DNA from: Homoserinimonas sp. OAct 916
Lineage (GTDB): Bacteria; Actinomycetota; Actinomycetes; Actinomycetales; Microbacteriaceae
DNA length: 64,000 nt
Direction: 5' to 3'
Assembly: GCF_003260275.1 (NCBI RefSeq)
Contig: NZ_QJHB01000001.1
Span: 494,205 to 558,204, forward strand
Part shown: positions 1 through 8,176 of the stretch, piece after piece
Layout of the letters: every line of letters begins with the position of its first letter
How positions within the stretch are numbered: position 1 is the stretch's first letter
Position numbers and translations under genes: made by a program
The notes under the pieces: model-generated
Databases searched by the model: none
What the model was told of the DNA's origin: nothing
Seen by the model: the letters and a program-made list of their open reading frames with translations, nothing else

Positions 1-804
1 GCCCAGAAGCAGCGTCCCACCGAGAACGACGGCGGCGATCGAGAGAAGGTCATAGCCGCCCTGGGTTCCCACAGTCGGGCTGCCCACACCGAGCCGGGAT
101 GCCAACAACAACCCGGCCATGGCCGCCATCACCGAACAGAGCATGTGCGCGACGACGGTGGGCCTGGAGGTGCGGATCCCAGAAAACCGGGACACCTGCT
201 CGTTGCCGCCGACGGCGAACATGTGGTTCCCGGTGCGGGTCTTCGAAAGGAACAGTGCGACCAGCAGCGCGGCGGCGAGCATGATGATGGTGGAGACCGG
301 CACCGGCCCCACGCCCGTGGCGCCGATCAACTGGAACTCCCACGGCATGCTTCCCGCTGTGCCCTTGTACTGGGTATCGAGGTATCCCTTGATGATCAGG
401 CCGGCTCCGAGCGTGGCGATGAACCCGTTCACCCGCAGCTTCGTGACGGTCAGGCCGATCAGCAGTCCGATCCCGGCGGCCACCGTGAGGGTGACAAGCA
501 CAGCCGGAATAATGTTCGCCGGGTTCCCCGCCATGATGGTCGCTCCGAGGAGGCTCGACAGGCTCACCACATAGGGAACGGAGAGGTCGAGTGAAGCGCA
601 CAGGATGACCAGCGTCTGCCCGATCGCCACGAAACCGAGAACACTCATTCCCGTGAGGATGTCCCGGATATTGCCCGGGCTCAAGAAGTTTCGTCCCGCT
701 GTATTCACGAGCACGGCTCCGACGATCATGACTGCCAGTAAGGCGATGTAGACGATCGCTGTGGTGCCGAACCGGCGCCTGGCCTTCGGGGCGAGAGCGC
801 TCAT
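1..804 (-). CDS. Sugar ABC transporter permease (RbsC/BPD_transp_2 family), C-terminus beyond window
   Basis: Inner-membrane channel subunit of a ribose/inositol-type importer. Reading the minus strand from the ATG at 802-804 gives an open frame to the window edge with no stop, beginning MSALAPKARRRFGTTAIV, followed by a hydrophobic segment and the stretch FVAIGQTLVILCASLDLSV typical of this family, then several more membrane segments and the FAVGGNEQVSRFSGI loop. The start overlaps the stop of the ATPase gene upstream (ATGA), so the two are translationally coupled. The missing part and probably the substrate-binding protein lie before base 1. A long opposite-phase frame at 50-967 is a shadow of this gene. 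Confidence 0.85.
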   Translation of the reverse strand, partial: MSALAPKARRRFGTTAIVYIALLAVMIVGAVLVNTAGRNFLSPGNIRDILTGMSVLGFVAIGQTLVILCASLDLSVPYVVSLSSLLGATIMAGNPANIIPAVLVTLTVAAGIGLLIGLTVTKLRVNGFIATLGAGLIIKGYLDTQYKGTAGSMPWEFQLIGATGVGPVPVSTIIMLAAALLVALFLSKTRTGNHMFAVGGNEQVSRFSGIRTSRPTVVAHMLCSVMAAMAGLLLASRLGVGSPTVGTQGGYDLLSIAAVVLGGTLLLG

Positions 805-2381
805 GAGGTCTCACCTCCGATGGCCACCGGATCAGACGAGCCGACGAGCCGGGGGTCTGCTTGGTTCCCGGAAGCCCCCACGAGGGAATCGAGGTTGCCG
901 GTGGCCGCGGCGAGAATGGTCTCCTCTGTGGTGCCAGCCGGGAGCTCAGCGGCGATGAGGCCGTCATTCATCACCAGGATCCGGTCAGACATTCCGATGA
1001 CTTCGGGAAGTTCAGAAGAGATCATGAGGATGGCGACTGACTGCTTGGCGAGGTCACGCATGAGTTGGTAGACCGCGATCTTGGCGCCGACATCAATTCC
1101 CCTCGTTGGTTCATCGAGGAGTACCACCCGTGGGTTCGTCGCCAACCATTTCGCCAGAACCACTTTCTGCTGGTTGCCTCCGGAGAGGAATTGCACTTCC
1201 TGGCCGAGACCGCGCGAAGAGAGTTCGAGGGAAGAGAGGATGCCGGGGGCCCGCCGCCGGATTCCCTTCGTGCGGCGAGGGAACACGCCGCGGATGACCA
1301 GCAGCACGTTGTCGAGGACCGACTGGTTCAACGCGAGGCCCTGTGCCTTGCGGTCCTCTGTGATCATGGCTATTCCCGCTCGCACCGCCTGCCGCGGTTT
1401 GCGAATCCGCACCTGGGCTCCGTCGATCTCGATCCGGCCAGAGTCGAAAGTGCTGATACCGAAGAGCGCTTCAACCATCTCGGTGCGCCCGCTGCCCTGA
1501 AGGCCGGCCACCCCGACGATCTCACCCGCCCGCACCTCGAGGTTGATGTCGTTCACCCAGGCGTTCGCGCCGCCCTGCACCCTCAGGCGGCGGGAGCCAC
1601 GCTCAGTGCCTTCCACCTTGCCCGGGAAATAGGTGGAGATCGACCGGCCGACCATGCGCCGCACCAACTCATCGGTGGTGAGTGCCGATGCCGACGAGCT
1701 CGAGACCAGCGCCCCGTCTTTGAGCACCGTGATCTGGTCACACAGGTCGAAGACCTCTCTGAGCCGGTGAGAGACATAGAGAATGGCGACGCCTCGCGCG
1801 GTGAGCTTCTCGATAATGGAGTACAGCAGCGAGACCTCGTGCTCGGCGAGCGCTGCGGTGGGCTCATCCATAGAGATCACACGCGCATTCAGCGACAGCG
1901 CCTTCACGATCTCCACGATCTGTTGTTCGGCCACGCTGAGTGACCCCACACGTGCTTTCGGATCGATGAAGTCGATACCCAACTCGCTGAGCAATTGCTT
2001 GGTCGATTCGGCCATCTTCGTGTTGTCGACGAAACCACGAGTGCGCAGCTCCCGACCGAGGTACACGTTCTGCGCGACGCTGCGGTCGGGCAGCAGGTTG
2101 AACTCCTGGAACACTGTGGCGAGGCCGTCGTGCATCGCCTGCGCGGGATGGCTGTATTCGACCTCTTTGCCGTTGAATACGACGGTGCCGGAGTCACGTT
2201 CGTATACACCGGCCAGGATCTTCATCAAGGTGGACTTGCCTGCCCCGTTCTCGCCGACCAATCCATGCACGCGCCCCGGATACAACGACAGGCTTGCCCC
2301 GGTCAGCACCGTCACCCCAAAGAAACTCTTCGACAGGTCGGTGGCCACGAGGATCGGCTGCACATCGTCGTTCACTGTCAT
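801..2381 (-). CDS. Sugar ABC transporter ATP-binding protein (RbsA-like, two ABC domains)
   Basis: Cytoplasmic ATPase powering the importer. 526 residues with two fused ABC domains, the usual size for RbsA/MglA. The N-terminal half has Walker A GENGAGKST, a variant signature LSVAEQQ and Walker B VISMDEPTAAL. The C-terminal half has the degenerate Walker A GLQGSGRTE typical of this family, signature LSGGNQQK and Walker B VVLLDEPTRG. Its start overlaps the stop of the oxidoreductase gene and its stop overlaps the permease start. Sugar specificity cannot be read from the sequence; the companion oxidoreductase suggests a polyol, inositol or modified sugar. Confidence 0.93.
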   Translation of the reverse strand: MTVNDDVQPILVATDLSKSFFGVTVLTGASLSLYPGRVHGLVGENGAGKSTLMKILAGVYERDSGTVVFNGKEVEYSHPAQAMHDGLATVFQEFNLLPDRSVAQNVYLGRELRTRGFVDNTKMAESTKQLLSELGIDFIDPKARVGSLSVAEQQIVEIVKALSLNARVISMDEPTAALAEHEVSLLYSIIEKLTARGVAILYVSHRLREVFDLCDQITVLKDGALVSSSSASALTTDELVRRMVGRSISTYFPGKVEGTERGSRRLRVQGGANAWVNDINLEVRAGEIVGVAGLQGSGRTEMVEALFGISTFDSGRIEIDGAQVRIRKPRQAVRAGIAMITEDRKAQGLALNQSVLDNVLLVIRGVFPRRTKGIRRRAPGILSSLELSSRGLGQEVQFLSGGNQQKVVLAKWLATNPRVVLLDEPTRGIDVGAKIAVYQLMRDLAKQSVAILMISSELPEVIGMSDRILVMNDGLIAAELPAGTTEETILAAATGNLDSLVGASGNQADPRLVGSSDPVAIGGETS

Positions 2382-3514
2382 GACAATGCAGCTTCCTGCG
2401 CTAGTGCAGCGACGGACACGTCTTCCCAGGTGCCGTCGATTGCCGAGCGCAGCACACCTTCGGTGATCTGCGCCTGTCGCAGCCCGTCGGCGAAGACCGG
2501 CAGGCCATCCGGAGCGTCGCCGGCGATGGCGACGTAGCTGTCGGCGACGAAGGCGTTGAAAGCGTCCTGGTAGCCGAGCGGATGCCCCGCGGGGAGGGGT
2601 GAAATGCGTGCAGCAGTCGCATCCAGTCGGTCGCCGTCACGCAGGAGTTGCATCGAGCCCGAGCGCTGGCCGATCCATAGGATTTCTGGTTGCTCCTGAT
2701 CGAAGCGGATGCTCTGGCGGTCGCCAGCGATCTCCAACACCAATGCGTTCTTGCGCCCCGGCGCCACCTGGGAGATCAAGAGGGTACCGACCGCACCTCC
2801 GGCTGTCTTGACCACGACGGCCACGAGGTCTTCGGTGGCGATATTGCGATTCTGGCTGCGCTGGCTGAAAACGGTTCGCGTTGTGGCGTTGACCGTGGCG
2901 ATCCGATCCCCGGTGACGAACTCGACCAGGTCGACCAGATGTGATCCGATATCGGCGAATGCTCGCGACGGGCCCCCCAGCGTCCGGTCAACGCGCCAGT
3001 TGTCATCGGTTGGTTCGAGAAGCCAGTCCTGCAGGTAGCTTCCGTGGATGCTGAGCAAGGTGCCCACTTCGCCCGAAGCCATGCGTGCCCGTGCTTCACG
3101 CACCATCGGATGATAGCGGTAGACGAATGGCACGGTTGCGGTCAGTCCAGCCAGGTCGGCGGCGTCGGTGAGCCGGCGTGCATCGGCGGCGGAGGTCGCG
3201 AGGGGCTTCTCGCAGATCACGTGCTTGCCACGCTCGATCGCCTTCAGCGCCAGGTGGGCGTGGGTGCTGTTTGGAGTGCAGATATGCACGACATCGATCG
3301 CGTCGTCGGCCAAAAGATCATCGGCGTTGGCATACCAGCGCTCGAATCCCAGTTGTTCGGCAGCACGGCGACTTGAATCCGCACTCGAAGATGCGCCGCC
3401 GTACAAGGTGGCGCCCGACGCTCGCGCGGCACGACTGTGGACCTCGGCCATGAAACCGCCTCCGAGGATGCCCGCCCGAAGTGCGGGTCGGGCGGAAGTG
3501 ACGTGCGCTGTCAT
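2378..3514 (-). CDS. Gfo/Idh/MocA family NAD(P)-dependent oxidoreductase
   Basis: Probable cytoplasmic sugar or polyol dehydrogenase. The N-terminal Rossmann motif GILGGGFMAEVHSRA is followed by the family motif CEKPLATSAADARRL containing the conserved EKP lysine, then a C-terminal alpha/beta domain. I chose the start at 3514 (MTAHVTSARPALR), which puts the dinucleotide motif about 15 residues in; an in-frame ATG at 3559 would add 15 residues but lies against a pair of direct repeats that look regulatory. Neither has a good ribosome site. It is the first gene of the sugar-import operon, so its substrate is probably the imported sugar. Confidence 0.9.
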   Translation of the reverse strand: MTAHVTSARPALRAGILGGGFMAEVHSRAARASGATLYGGASSSADSSRRAAEQLGFERWYANADDLLADDAIDVVHICTPNSTHAHLALKAIERGKHVICEKPLATSAADARRLTDAADLAGLTATVPFVYRYHPMVREARARMASGEVGTLLSIHGSYLQDWLLEPTDDNWRVDRTLGGPSRAFADIGSHLVDLVEFVTGDRIATVNATTRTVFSQRSQNRNIATEDLVAVVVKTAGGAVGTLLISQVAPGRKNALVLEIAGDRQSIRFDQEQPEILWIGQRSGSMQLLRDGDRLDATAARISPLPAGHPLGYQDAFNAFVADSYVAIAGDAPDGLPVFADGLRQAQITEGVLRSAIDGTWEDVSVAALAQEAALS

Positions 3515-3563
3515 GGGTGAAAGTGTCCCACGACTTGAACGACTTATGTCGAGGGCCATGCAA

Positions 3564-3590
3564 AAGTTACCAGCTTGTGATCAAGTTACC
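3564..3590. promoter_or_regulatory. Direct repeats AAGTTACC in the divergent oxidoreductase/ROK promoter region
   Basis: AAGTTACC occurs at 3564-3571 and again at 3583-3590, 19 bp apart start to start, with the partly symmetric CTTGTGATCAAG between them. It lies between the divergent sugar operon and the ROK regulator. It may be an operator or part of the promoters; function is inferred from position only. Confidence 0.4.
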
Positions 3591-3631
3591 GCTATTCGGG
3601 TTGTGGAAGTGTTGTGTGCTTTACTCGTTGC

Positions 3632-4819
3632 ATGCAGGACATCAGTCGGGGATCCGCTTTAGGCACCTCCGGGGCGAGCGAGCTCTTCCAATTGCTCCGC
3701 GACGGCCAACCGCACACCCGCGCCGAACTTGCGAAGCTCACCGGGTTGGCCCGCTCGACCATCGCGCTCCGAGTCGACGAGTTGATGAGGCTCCGGCTGA
3801 TCACCCCGGTCGATGACGCCGTTTCCACCGGCGGTCGGCCTTCGTCGCAGTTCGCGCTCAACCCGACTGCGCGCGTCGTCGTCGCTGCCGATTTTGGCGC
3901 ATCACATGCGACGATCGCGATCACCGACCTCACCGGCGCCAACCTGATCAAGCACCGGGAACCACTGAACATCGGCGACGGGCCCGATGTCGTGCTCGGT
4001 TGGCTGGTCGAAACGACACATGACCTGCTGGCTCAGATCAATCGTGACGCGACCGAACTGGTCGCCATAGGAATGGGGTTGCCCGGCCCTGTGCAGCACG
4101 GGACGGGGCAGCCGATCAACCCGCCGATCATGCCGGGCTGGGATCGGTTCGATGTGCCCGGATGGGTGCAGCAGCACCTCGCCGTGCCCGTGCTCGTCGA
4201 CAACGACGTGAACATCATGGCTCTCGGTGAGCGCGCCTTCGCGTGGCCAGACACGGAACACCTGATCTTCGTCAAAGTGGCCACAGGGATCGGGTCCGGA
4301 GTGATCTCTGGCGCATTGCTGCAGCGAGGCGCCCAGGGAGTAGCCGGCGACATCGGTCACGTGCAGATTCCCCGCGGTGCCGGGATCCCCTGCCATTGCG
4401 GCAATCGTGGCTGTCTTGAGGCCCTGGCATCGGGCCCCGCGATCGCCCGGCAGTTGCGCGCGGAGGGAATCGACGCTCAAACCGGCCAGGACGTCGTGGA
4501 GTTGGTGAAGCGTGGCAACGTCGATGCGATCCAGGCGGTGCGCCAGGCAGGGCGCGATATCGGTGAAGTTCTCACTGCCTGCGTGAGTCTGATCAACCCG
4601 TCGGTGATCGCGATCGGAGGCGGGATGGCCCAGGCCGGTGAGCACCTGATCGCGGGGGTGCGCGAGGTGGTCTATTCCCGCGCCATGCCGCTGGCCACCG
4701 AGCACCTGGCAATCGTGCAGTCCGCGGCAGCGGAGAACGCAGGGGTGATCGGTGCCAGCATGCTGGCCATCCACCACGCCCTTTCACCGGAGAGTATCGC
4801 CTCCATGGCGAGTGCGTGA
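3632..4819 (+). CDS. ROK family transcriptional repressor (NagC/XylR-like)
   Basis: Probable repressor of the divergent sugar-import operon. Residues 1-70 form a winged-helix DNA-binding domain (ELAKLTGLARSTIALRVDELM). The sugar-kinase-like domain carries DFGASHATIAI, GIGMGLPGPV and VDNDVNIMALGER. The ROK zinc motif CHCGNRGCLE follows GHVQI, so the structural zinc site is intact. Length (395 residues) is normal for a ROK repressor. I chose the ATG at 3632; a GTG at 3614 would add six residues. The ligand is presumably the imported sugar or its phosphate, inferred from context. Confidence 0.92.
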   Translation: MQDISRGSALGTSGASELFQLLRDGQPHTRAELAKLTGLARSTIALRVDELMRLRLITPVDDAVSTGGRPSSQFALNPTARVVVAADFGASHATIAITDLTGANLIKHREPLNIGDGPDVVLGWLVETTHDLLAQINRDATELVAIGMGLPGPVQHGTGQPINPPIMPGWDRFDVPGWVQQHLAVPVLVDNDVNIMALGERAFAWPDTEHLIFVKVATGIGSGVISGALLQRGAQGVAGDIGHVQIPRGAGIPCHCGNRGCLEALASGPAIARQLRAEGIDAQTGQDVVELVKRGNVDAIQAVRQAGRDIGEVLTACVSLINPSVIAIGGGMAQAGEHLIAGVREVVYSRAMPLATEHLAIVQSAAAENAGVIGASMLAIHHALSPESIASMASA

Positions 4820-4852
4820 ACGGTCACCGCGGGAAGTATAGACAATAGAGGA

Positions 4853-5467
4853 ATGACAGTTTTGCCCGCAACGAGCACGGTGACGAGGCATCCGCACCTC
4901 TTGCGGGCCGTCGCCGACTCGTCGGATCGGGTGGCGTGGCTACAGGCCAGGAGCAGGGGCATCACAGCCACGGACGTGGCTCGCCTCAGTTCGGCCAGGG
5001 CGATGCAGTCGGTGGCCGACGACAAACTGTACGGCTCCTCCTTTCGCGGCAACGCATACACCGACCACGGCACCGCGCGCGAACCGGTGATCGCGGAATG
5101 GGTGCGGCGCGAACACGGGATCCTGCCGAGCGAGACACTGTTCCACGCGGAACGGGAGAAGCGTCACCTCGCCACCCCCGATGGGCTGCAGGTCGCCGCC
5201 GACGGCAGCTTGGTGCTGTCAGAGATCAAGACCACGAGCAAGCCGTGGCGTTCGATCCCCCGCGGCTATCTCCGCCAGGTGTGGTGGCAGCAGTACGTGC
5301 TGGGCGCCGAACGCACCCTGGTCGTCTGGGAGGAGCACCGCGACTTCGTACCGGTCGGCGCCGAGCCGCGCTACCGCTGGGTCGATCGCGATGACAATGA
5401 GATCCACCAGTTGCTCGGGCGAGCCAATCAGCTCATCAATCTGCTCGCGCAGCTCACCGCCCGCTGA
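4853..5467 (+). CDS. YqaJ-like PD-(D/E)XK exonuclease-family protein
   Basis: 204-residue protein resembling the YqaJ viral recombinase/lambda-exonuclease-like fold. The N-terminus has the usual WLQARSRGITATDVARL helix, followed by a conserved HGTAREPVIAEWV segment. The catalytic-type residues are in ATPDG and SEIKTT (acidic residue, then E-x-K), and the QVWWQQYVLGAERTLVV strand-helix follows. AGAGG lies just before the ATG. It stands alone in ordinary chromosome, without a recT or single-strand annealing partner. The nuclease role is family knowledge; a housekeeping repair role here is only inferred. Confidence 0.75.
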   Translation: MTVLPATSTVTRHPHLLRAVADSSDRVAWLQARSRGITATDVARLSSARAMQSVADDKLYGSSFRGNAYTDHGTAREPVIAEWVRREHGILPSETLFHAEREKRHLATPDGLQVAADGSLVLSEIKTTSKPWRSIPRGYLRQVWWQQYVLGAERTLVVWEEHRDFVPVGAEPRYRWVDRDDNEIHQLLGRANQLINLLAQLTAR

Positions 5468-5781
5468 TTGCGCACTTCGCATCCTCTTCGCTCTCGCCAC
5501 TTCCGCTTCGAGTCCCTTCTCCCTCTTTGAGAGGCCTCAGCGGCTTGTGCCGCCGCACGCTGGCGGCAAACCGGAGGCAGCGCTGGCCGATTGGGTGACG
5601 GCCGATGAACAGCGCGGCCCTGGTCACCGGCGCTCCCCAAGCACCAGCGGCCTATCGTAAACTGGTTGACAAGAGTCAACTAGATCCCTATAGTTGATCA
5701 AGTTCAACCATGTGGCGATCGTGCGCTCTGCATGTGCCGGATCCCATCCGCCGCCACCACTGACTTCTGGAGTCTCATTAG
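5468..5781. other. Intergenic region upstream of the MFS-MarR operon
   Basis: No gene is seen in these 314 bases. The first 190 bases show no clear signal. The last part holds the promoter and twin operators described separately. The MFS start at 5782 has only a weak ribosome site (CTGGAG). Confidence 0.6.
5665..5708 (+). promoter_or_regulatory. Consensus sigma-70-type promoter overlapped by two MarR-like operators
   Basis: TTGACA at 5666-5671 and TATAGT at 5689-5694 are separated by 17 bp, a near-perfect housekeeping promoter. Two 16-bp inverted repeats of the form GTTGA-N6-TCAAC overlay it: 5665-5680 covers the -35 box and 5693-5708 abuts the -10 box, 28 bp apart start to start. The downstream MFS-marR pair makes MarR autorepression the obvious reading. 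Confidence 0.8.
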
Positions 5782-7557
5782 ATGACCGCATCACCCATTC
5801 CATCGACCGACGCGGCCCCCCTCGACGTCACCGCCGCCGCCGCCGCCGCTGCCGCCGAAGGATCCGCCCCGAAGATGTCCAAACGCCAGGTTCTCGAGGC
5901 GCTCTCAGGCTTGCTGCTCGGCATGTTCGTGTCGATCCTCGCCGGTACCGTCGTCTCCACATCGATGCCCCGCATCATCGGCGACCTCGGCGGCAACCAG
6001 GCAGCCTTCACCTGGGTGGTCACCTCCACCCTGCTCGCCACCGCCGTGAGCACGCCGCTCTGGGGCAAGTTCGCCGACCTGTTCAGCCGCAAACTTCTCA
6101 TTCAACTCTCACTGGGCATCTTCGTGCTCGGTTCGGCCCTGGCCGGTTTCTCTCAGGACACCAACACACTCATCATCTTCCGGGTGCTGCAGGGGCTGGG
6201 TGCCGGCGGCCTCGCGGCACTGAGTCAGATCATCATGGCCGACATCATCAGCCCCCGGGAGCGCGGCCGCTACATGGGTCTGTTCGGTGCCGTCATGGCG
6301 CTCGGCACCATTGGCGGCCCATTGGTCGGCGGCCTCATTACCGACTCGATCGGCTGGCGGTGGAACTTCTTCGTGGCCGTTCCGTTTGCGATTGTGGCAA
6401 TCGTGCTGCTCCAGAAGACGCTGCACCTGCCCAAGCTGCCCGCAGGCAAAGTGGTGATCGACTACTTCGGCGCTATCCTGTTGGCCGGCGGTGTCTCCTT
6501 GGCACTGATCTGGGTCACCATGGCGGGCACCCAGTTCGAATGGCTGTCCGCAACTTCGTGGATCATGATCGGATCCGCCGTCGCCCTGCTGGTCGCCTTT
6601 GTAATCGTGGAACTGAATGTGAAGAACCCGATCATTCCGCTGTCGCTGTTCACGAACCGCACGTTCACCCTCGCGGTGATCGCCAGCATCTCTGTCGGCG
6701 TGGCCATGTTCGGCACCAGCGTGTTCCTCAGCCAGTACATGCAATTGGCCCGCGGGGCCACCCCCACGGAATCCGGCCTGCTCACGTTGCCGATGATCGG
6801 GGGCATGCTGATCGCTTCAACGGTCATCGGGCAACTGGTGAGCAGATACGGCAAGTGGAAGGGCTGGCTCGTGACCGGCTCGCTGCTGATGATCGCTGGC
6901 ATGTACCTGATGGGCACCCTCGAGTACGACACCAACTATGTGCTCGTCTCCCTTTACATGTTCCTGCTGGGTGCCGGGGTCGGAATGCTGATGCAGAACC
7001 TCGTGCTGATCGTGCAGAACACTATCGCCCCGAAACTGCTCGGCGTCGCCACCTCATCGGTCACCTTCTTCCGTTCGCTCGGCGGCACTGTCGGCGTCTC
7101 CGTGATGGGCGCTGTTCTCGGCACCTCGGTCGCGAGCATGATGCTCCAGCGCTCCGCAGAGCTCAAGGCCGCCCTCGTCGCTCTCGGCAAGCCGGGCAAG
7201 GCGATCGGCCAGGCGCTGGCGAACGGCACATTGCCCAACGTGCACGAGTTGCCAGCCAGTGTGCGTGTGATCGTCGAGTCGATATACGGGCAAGCCGTCG
7301 GCGGCATCTTCCAGGTGGCCGCACCATTGGCGATCGTCACATTGATCGCCGTGATCTTTCTGCCCAACAAACCGCTCAGCACCAAGACCGCGGTCGAGAA
7401 ACTCGCCGAGCAGGCTGCTCAGGTATCGACAACCACGGCTGAAGTCGCCGGTGTGGTCAGTAGCGGTAGTGCCGTGACGCCCGACGAATCAGAGTTTCAG
7501 GAGCGCGACGACCTCGAGCCGATGGCGGCGGGGCCGGCCCAACGAGAATCCCGGTGA
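5782..7557 (+). CDS. MFS multidrug exporter, DHA2/EmrB family (14 membrane segments)
   Basis: Proton-coupled drug efflux protein of the cell membrane. 591 residues. A short soluble N-terminus with an alanine run precedes the first helix (LLGMFVSILAGTVVSTSMPR). Motif A is GKFADLFSRK; motif C in helix 5 is GTIGGPLVGG, characteristic of exporters. The spacing of hydrophobic stretches fits a 14-helix DHA2 member, and the C-terminal tail of about 60 residues is soluble and acidic. It is the first gene of a two-gene operon with marR, 7 bases apart, under the operator-covered promoter at 5665-5708. The drug substrate is not predictable. Confidence 0.93.
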   Translation: MTASPIPSTDAAPLDVTAAAAAAAAEGSAPKMSKRQVLEALSGLLLGMFVSILAGTVVSTSMPRIIGDLGGNQAAFTWVVTSTLLATAVSTPLWGKFADLFSRKLLIQLSLGIFVLGSALAGFSQDTNTLIIFRVLQGLGAGGLAALSQIIMADIISPRERGRYMGLFGAVMALGTIGGPLVGGLITDSIGWRWNFFVAVPFAIVAIVLLQKTLHLPKLPAGKVVIDYFGAILLAGGVSLALIWVTMAGTQFEWLSATSWIMIGSAVALLVAFVIVELNVKNPIIPLSLFTNRTFTLAVIASISVGVAMFGTSVFLSQYMQLARGATPTESGLLTLPMIGGMLIASTVIGQLVSRYGKWKGWLVTGSLLMIAGMYLMGTLEYDTNYVLVSLYMFLLGAGVGMLMQNLVLIVQNTIAPKLLGVATSSVTFFRSLGGTVGVSVMGAVLGTSVASMMLQRSAELKAALVALGKPGKAIGQALANGTLPNVHELPASVRVIVESIYGQAVGGIFQVAAPLAIVTLIAVIFLPNKPLSTKTAVEKLAEQAAQVSTTTAEVAGVVSSGSAVTPDESEFQERDDLEPMAAGPAQRESR

Positions 7558-7564
7558 GGCGACC

Positions 7565-8059
7565 ATGAGCGGTGTGACTCGCAGTGAACCTGGCCTCCAC
7601 GACGCCAAGGCGGTCGCCAGCCGCGATGACGATCTTGACCCGACGATTCGGGTGGAGGCCCAACTGGGCATCCTGATCTCACGTGTGCGCTCACAGCTTC
7701 GGGAGCGGGCCGCATTCGTTCACCCAGACCTGCAACCGGCCGGATACCTGATTCTTGCGGCCCTCGTTCGGCGCGGGCCGTCACTCGGTAGAGACCTGGT
7801 TGACGAGTTGGGGATGGACAAGAGCTCGGTGAGCCGCCAAGTCACCATGCTGGAGTCACTCCGACTGGTCGAGCGAACCGCCGACCCCGCCGACGGCCGC
7901 GCGTACTTCCTGGTGGCGAGCACGACCGCGCACAAGGCCATCGCCCGCGTCCGCACCCACCACCAACTGGCGCTCTATGAACGCCTGCGCGGCTGGCCAG
8001 CCGGCGACGCCGAGAAGCTCGCCGACCTGCTCACGCAGCTCAACAACATCCAGCCGTAA
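7565..8059 (+). CDS. MarR family transcriptional regulator
   Basis: 164-residue winged-helix dimeric repressor. The recognition region reads GRDLVDELGMDKSSVSRQV, followed by the wing segment RTADPADGRAYFL, the DxRxY-type hallmark of MarR proteins. It follows the exporter gene after 7 bases with a GAGGCG ribosome site. It most likely binds the two GTTGA-N6-TCAAC palindromes over the operon promoter and is released by a drug or phenolic ligand; this is inferred from arrangement. Confidence 0.93.
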   Translation: MSGVTRSEPGLHDAKAVASRDDDLDPTIRVEAQLGILISRVRSQLRERAAFVHPDLQPAGYLILAALVRRGPSLGRDLVDELGMDKSSVSRQVTMLESLRLVERTADPADGRAYFLVASTTAHKAIARVRTHHQLALYERLRGWPAGDAEKLADLLTQLNNIQP

Positions 8060-8092
8060 AGCGCGCGGCGGGCACGGTGAACCCAACGCGGT

Positions 8093-8116
8093 ACACCCCA
8101 CGCGGGCGTGAGGTGT
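8093..8116. terminator. Hairpin after marR
   Basis: ACACCCCACGC at 8093-8103 pairs with GCGTGAGGTGT at 8106-8116 with one mismatch. There is no T-run on either side. It lies between marR and the next gene and could be a weak terminator or a regulator site for the oxidoreductase gene. Confidence 0.35.
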
Positions 8117-8176
8117 GCTGTACGACACATGGCCCGGTGAGCACAGACACGGCAGAATGGGTGGCGGAGGCCACTC

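Noticed and set aside
50..967. Long minus-strand frame of 305 codons at the left edge
   Set aside because: Its translation is Arg/His/Gly-rich noise. The neighbouring phase gives a clear membrane permease starting at 804 with an ATGA overlap.
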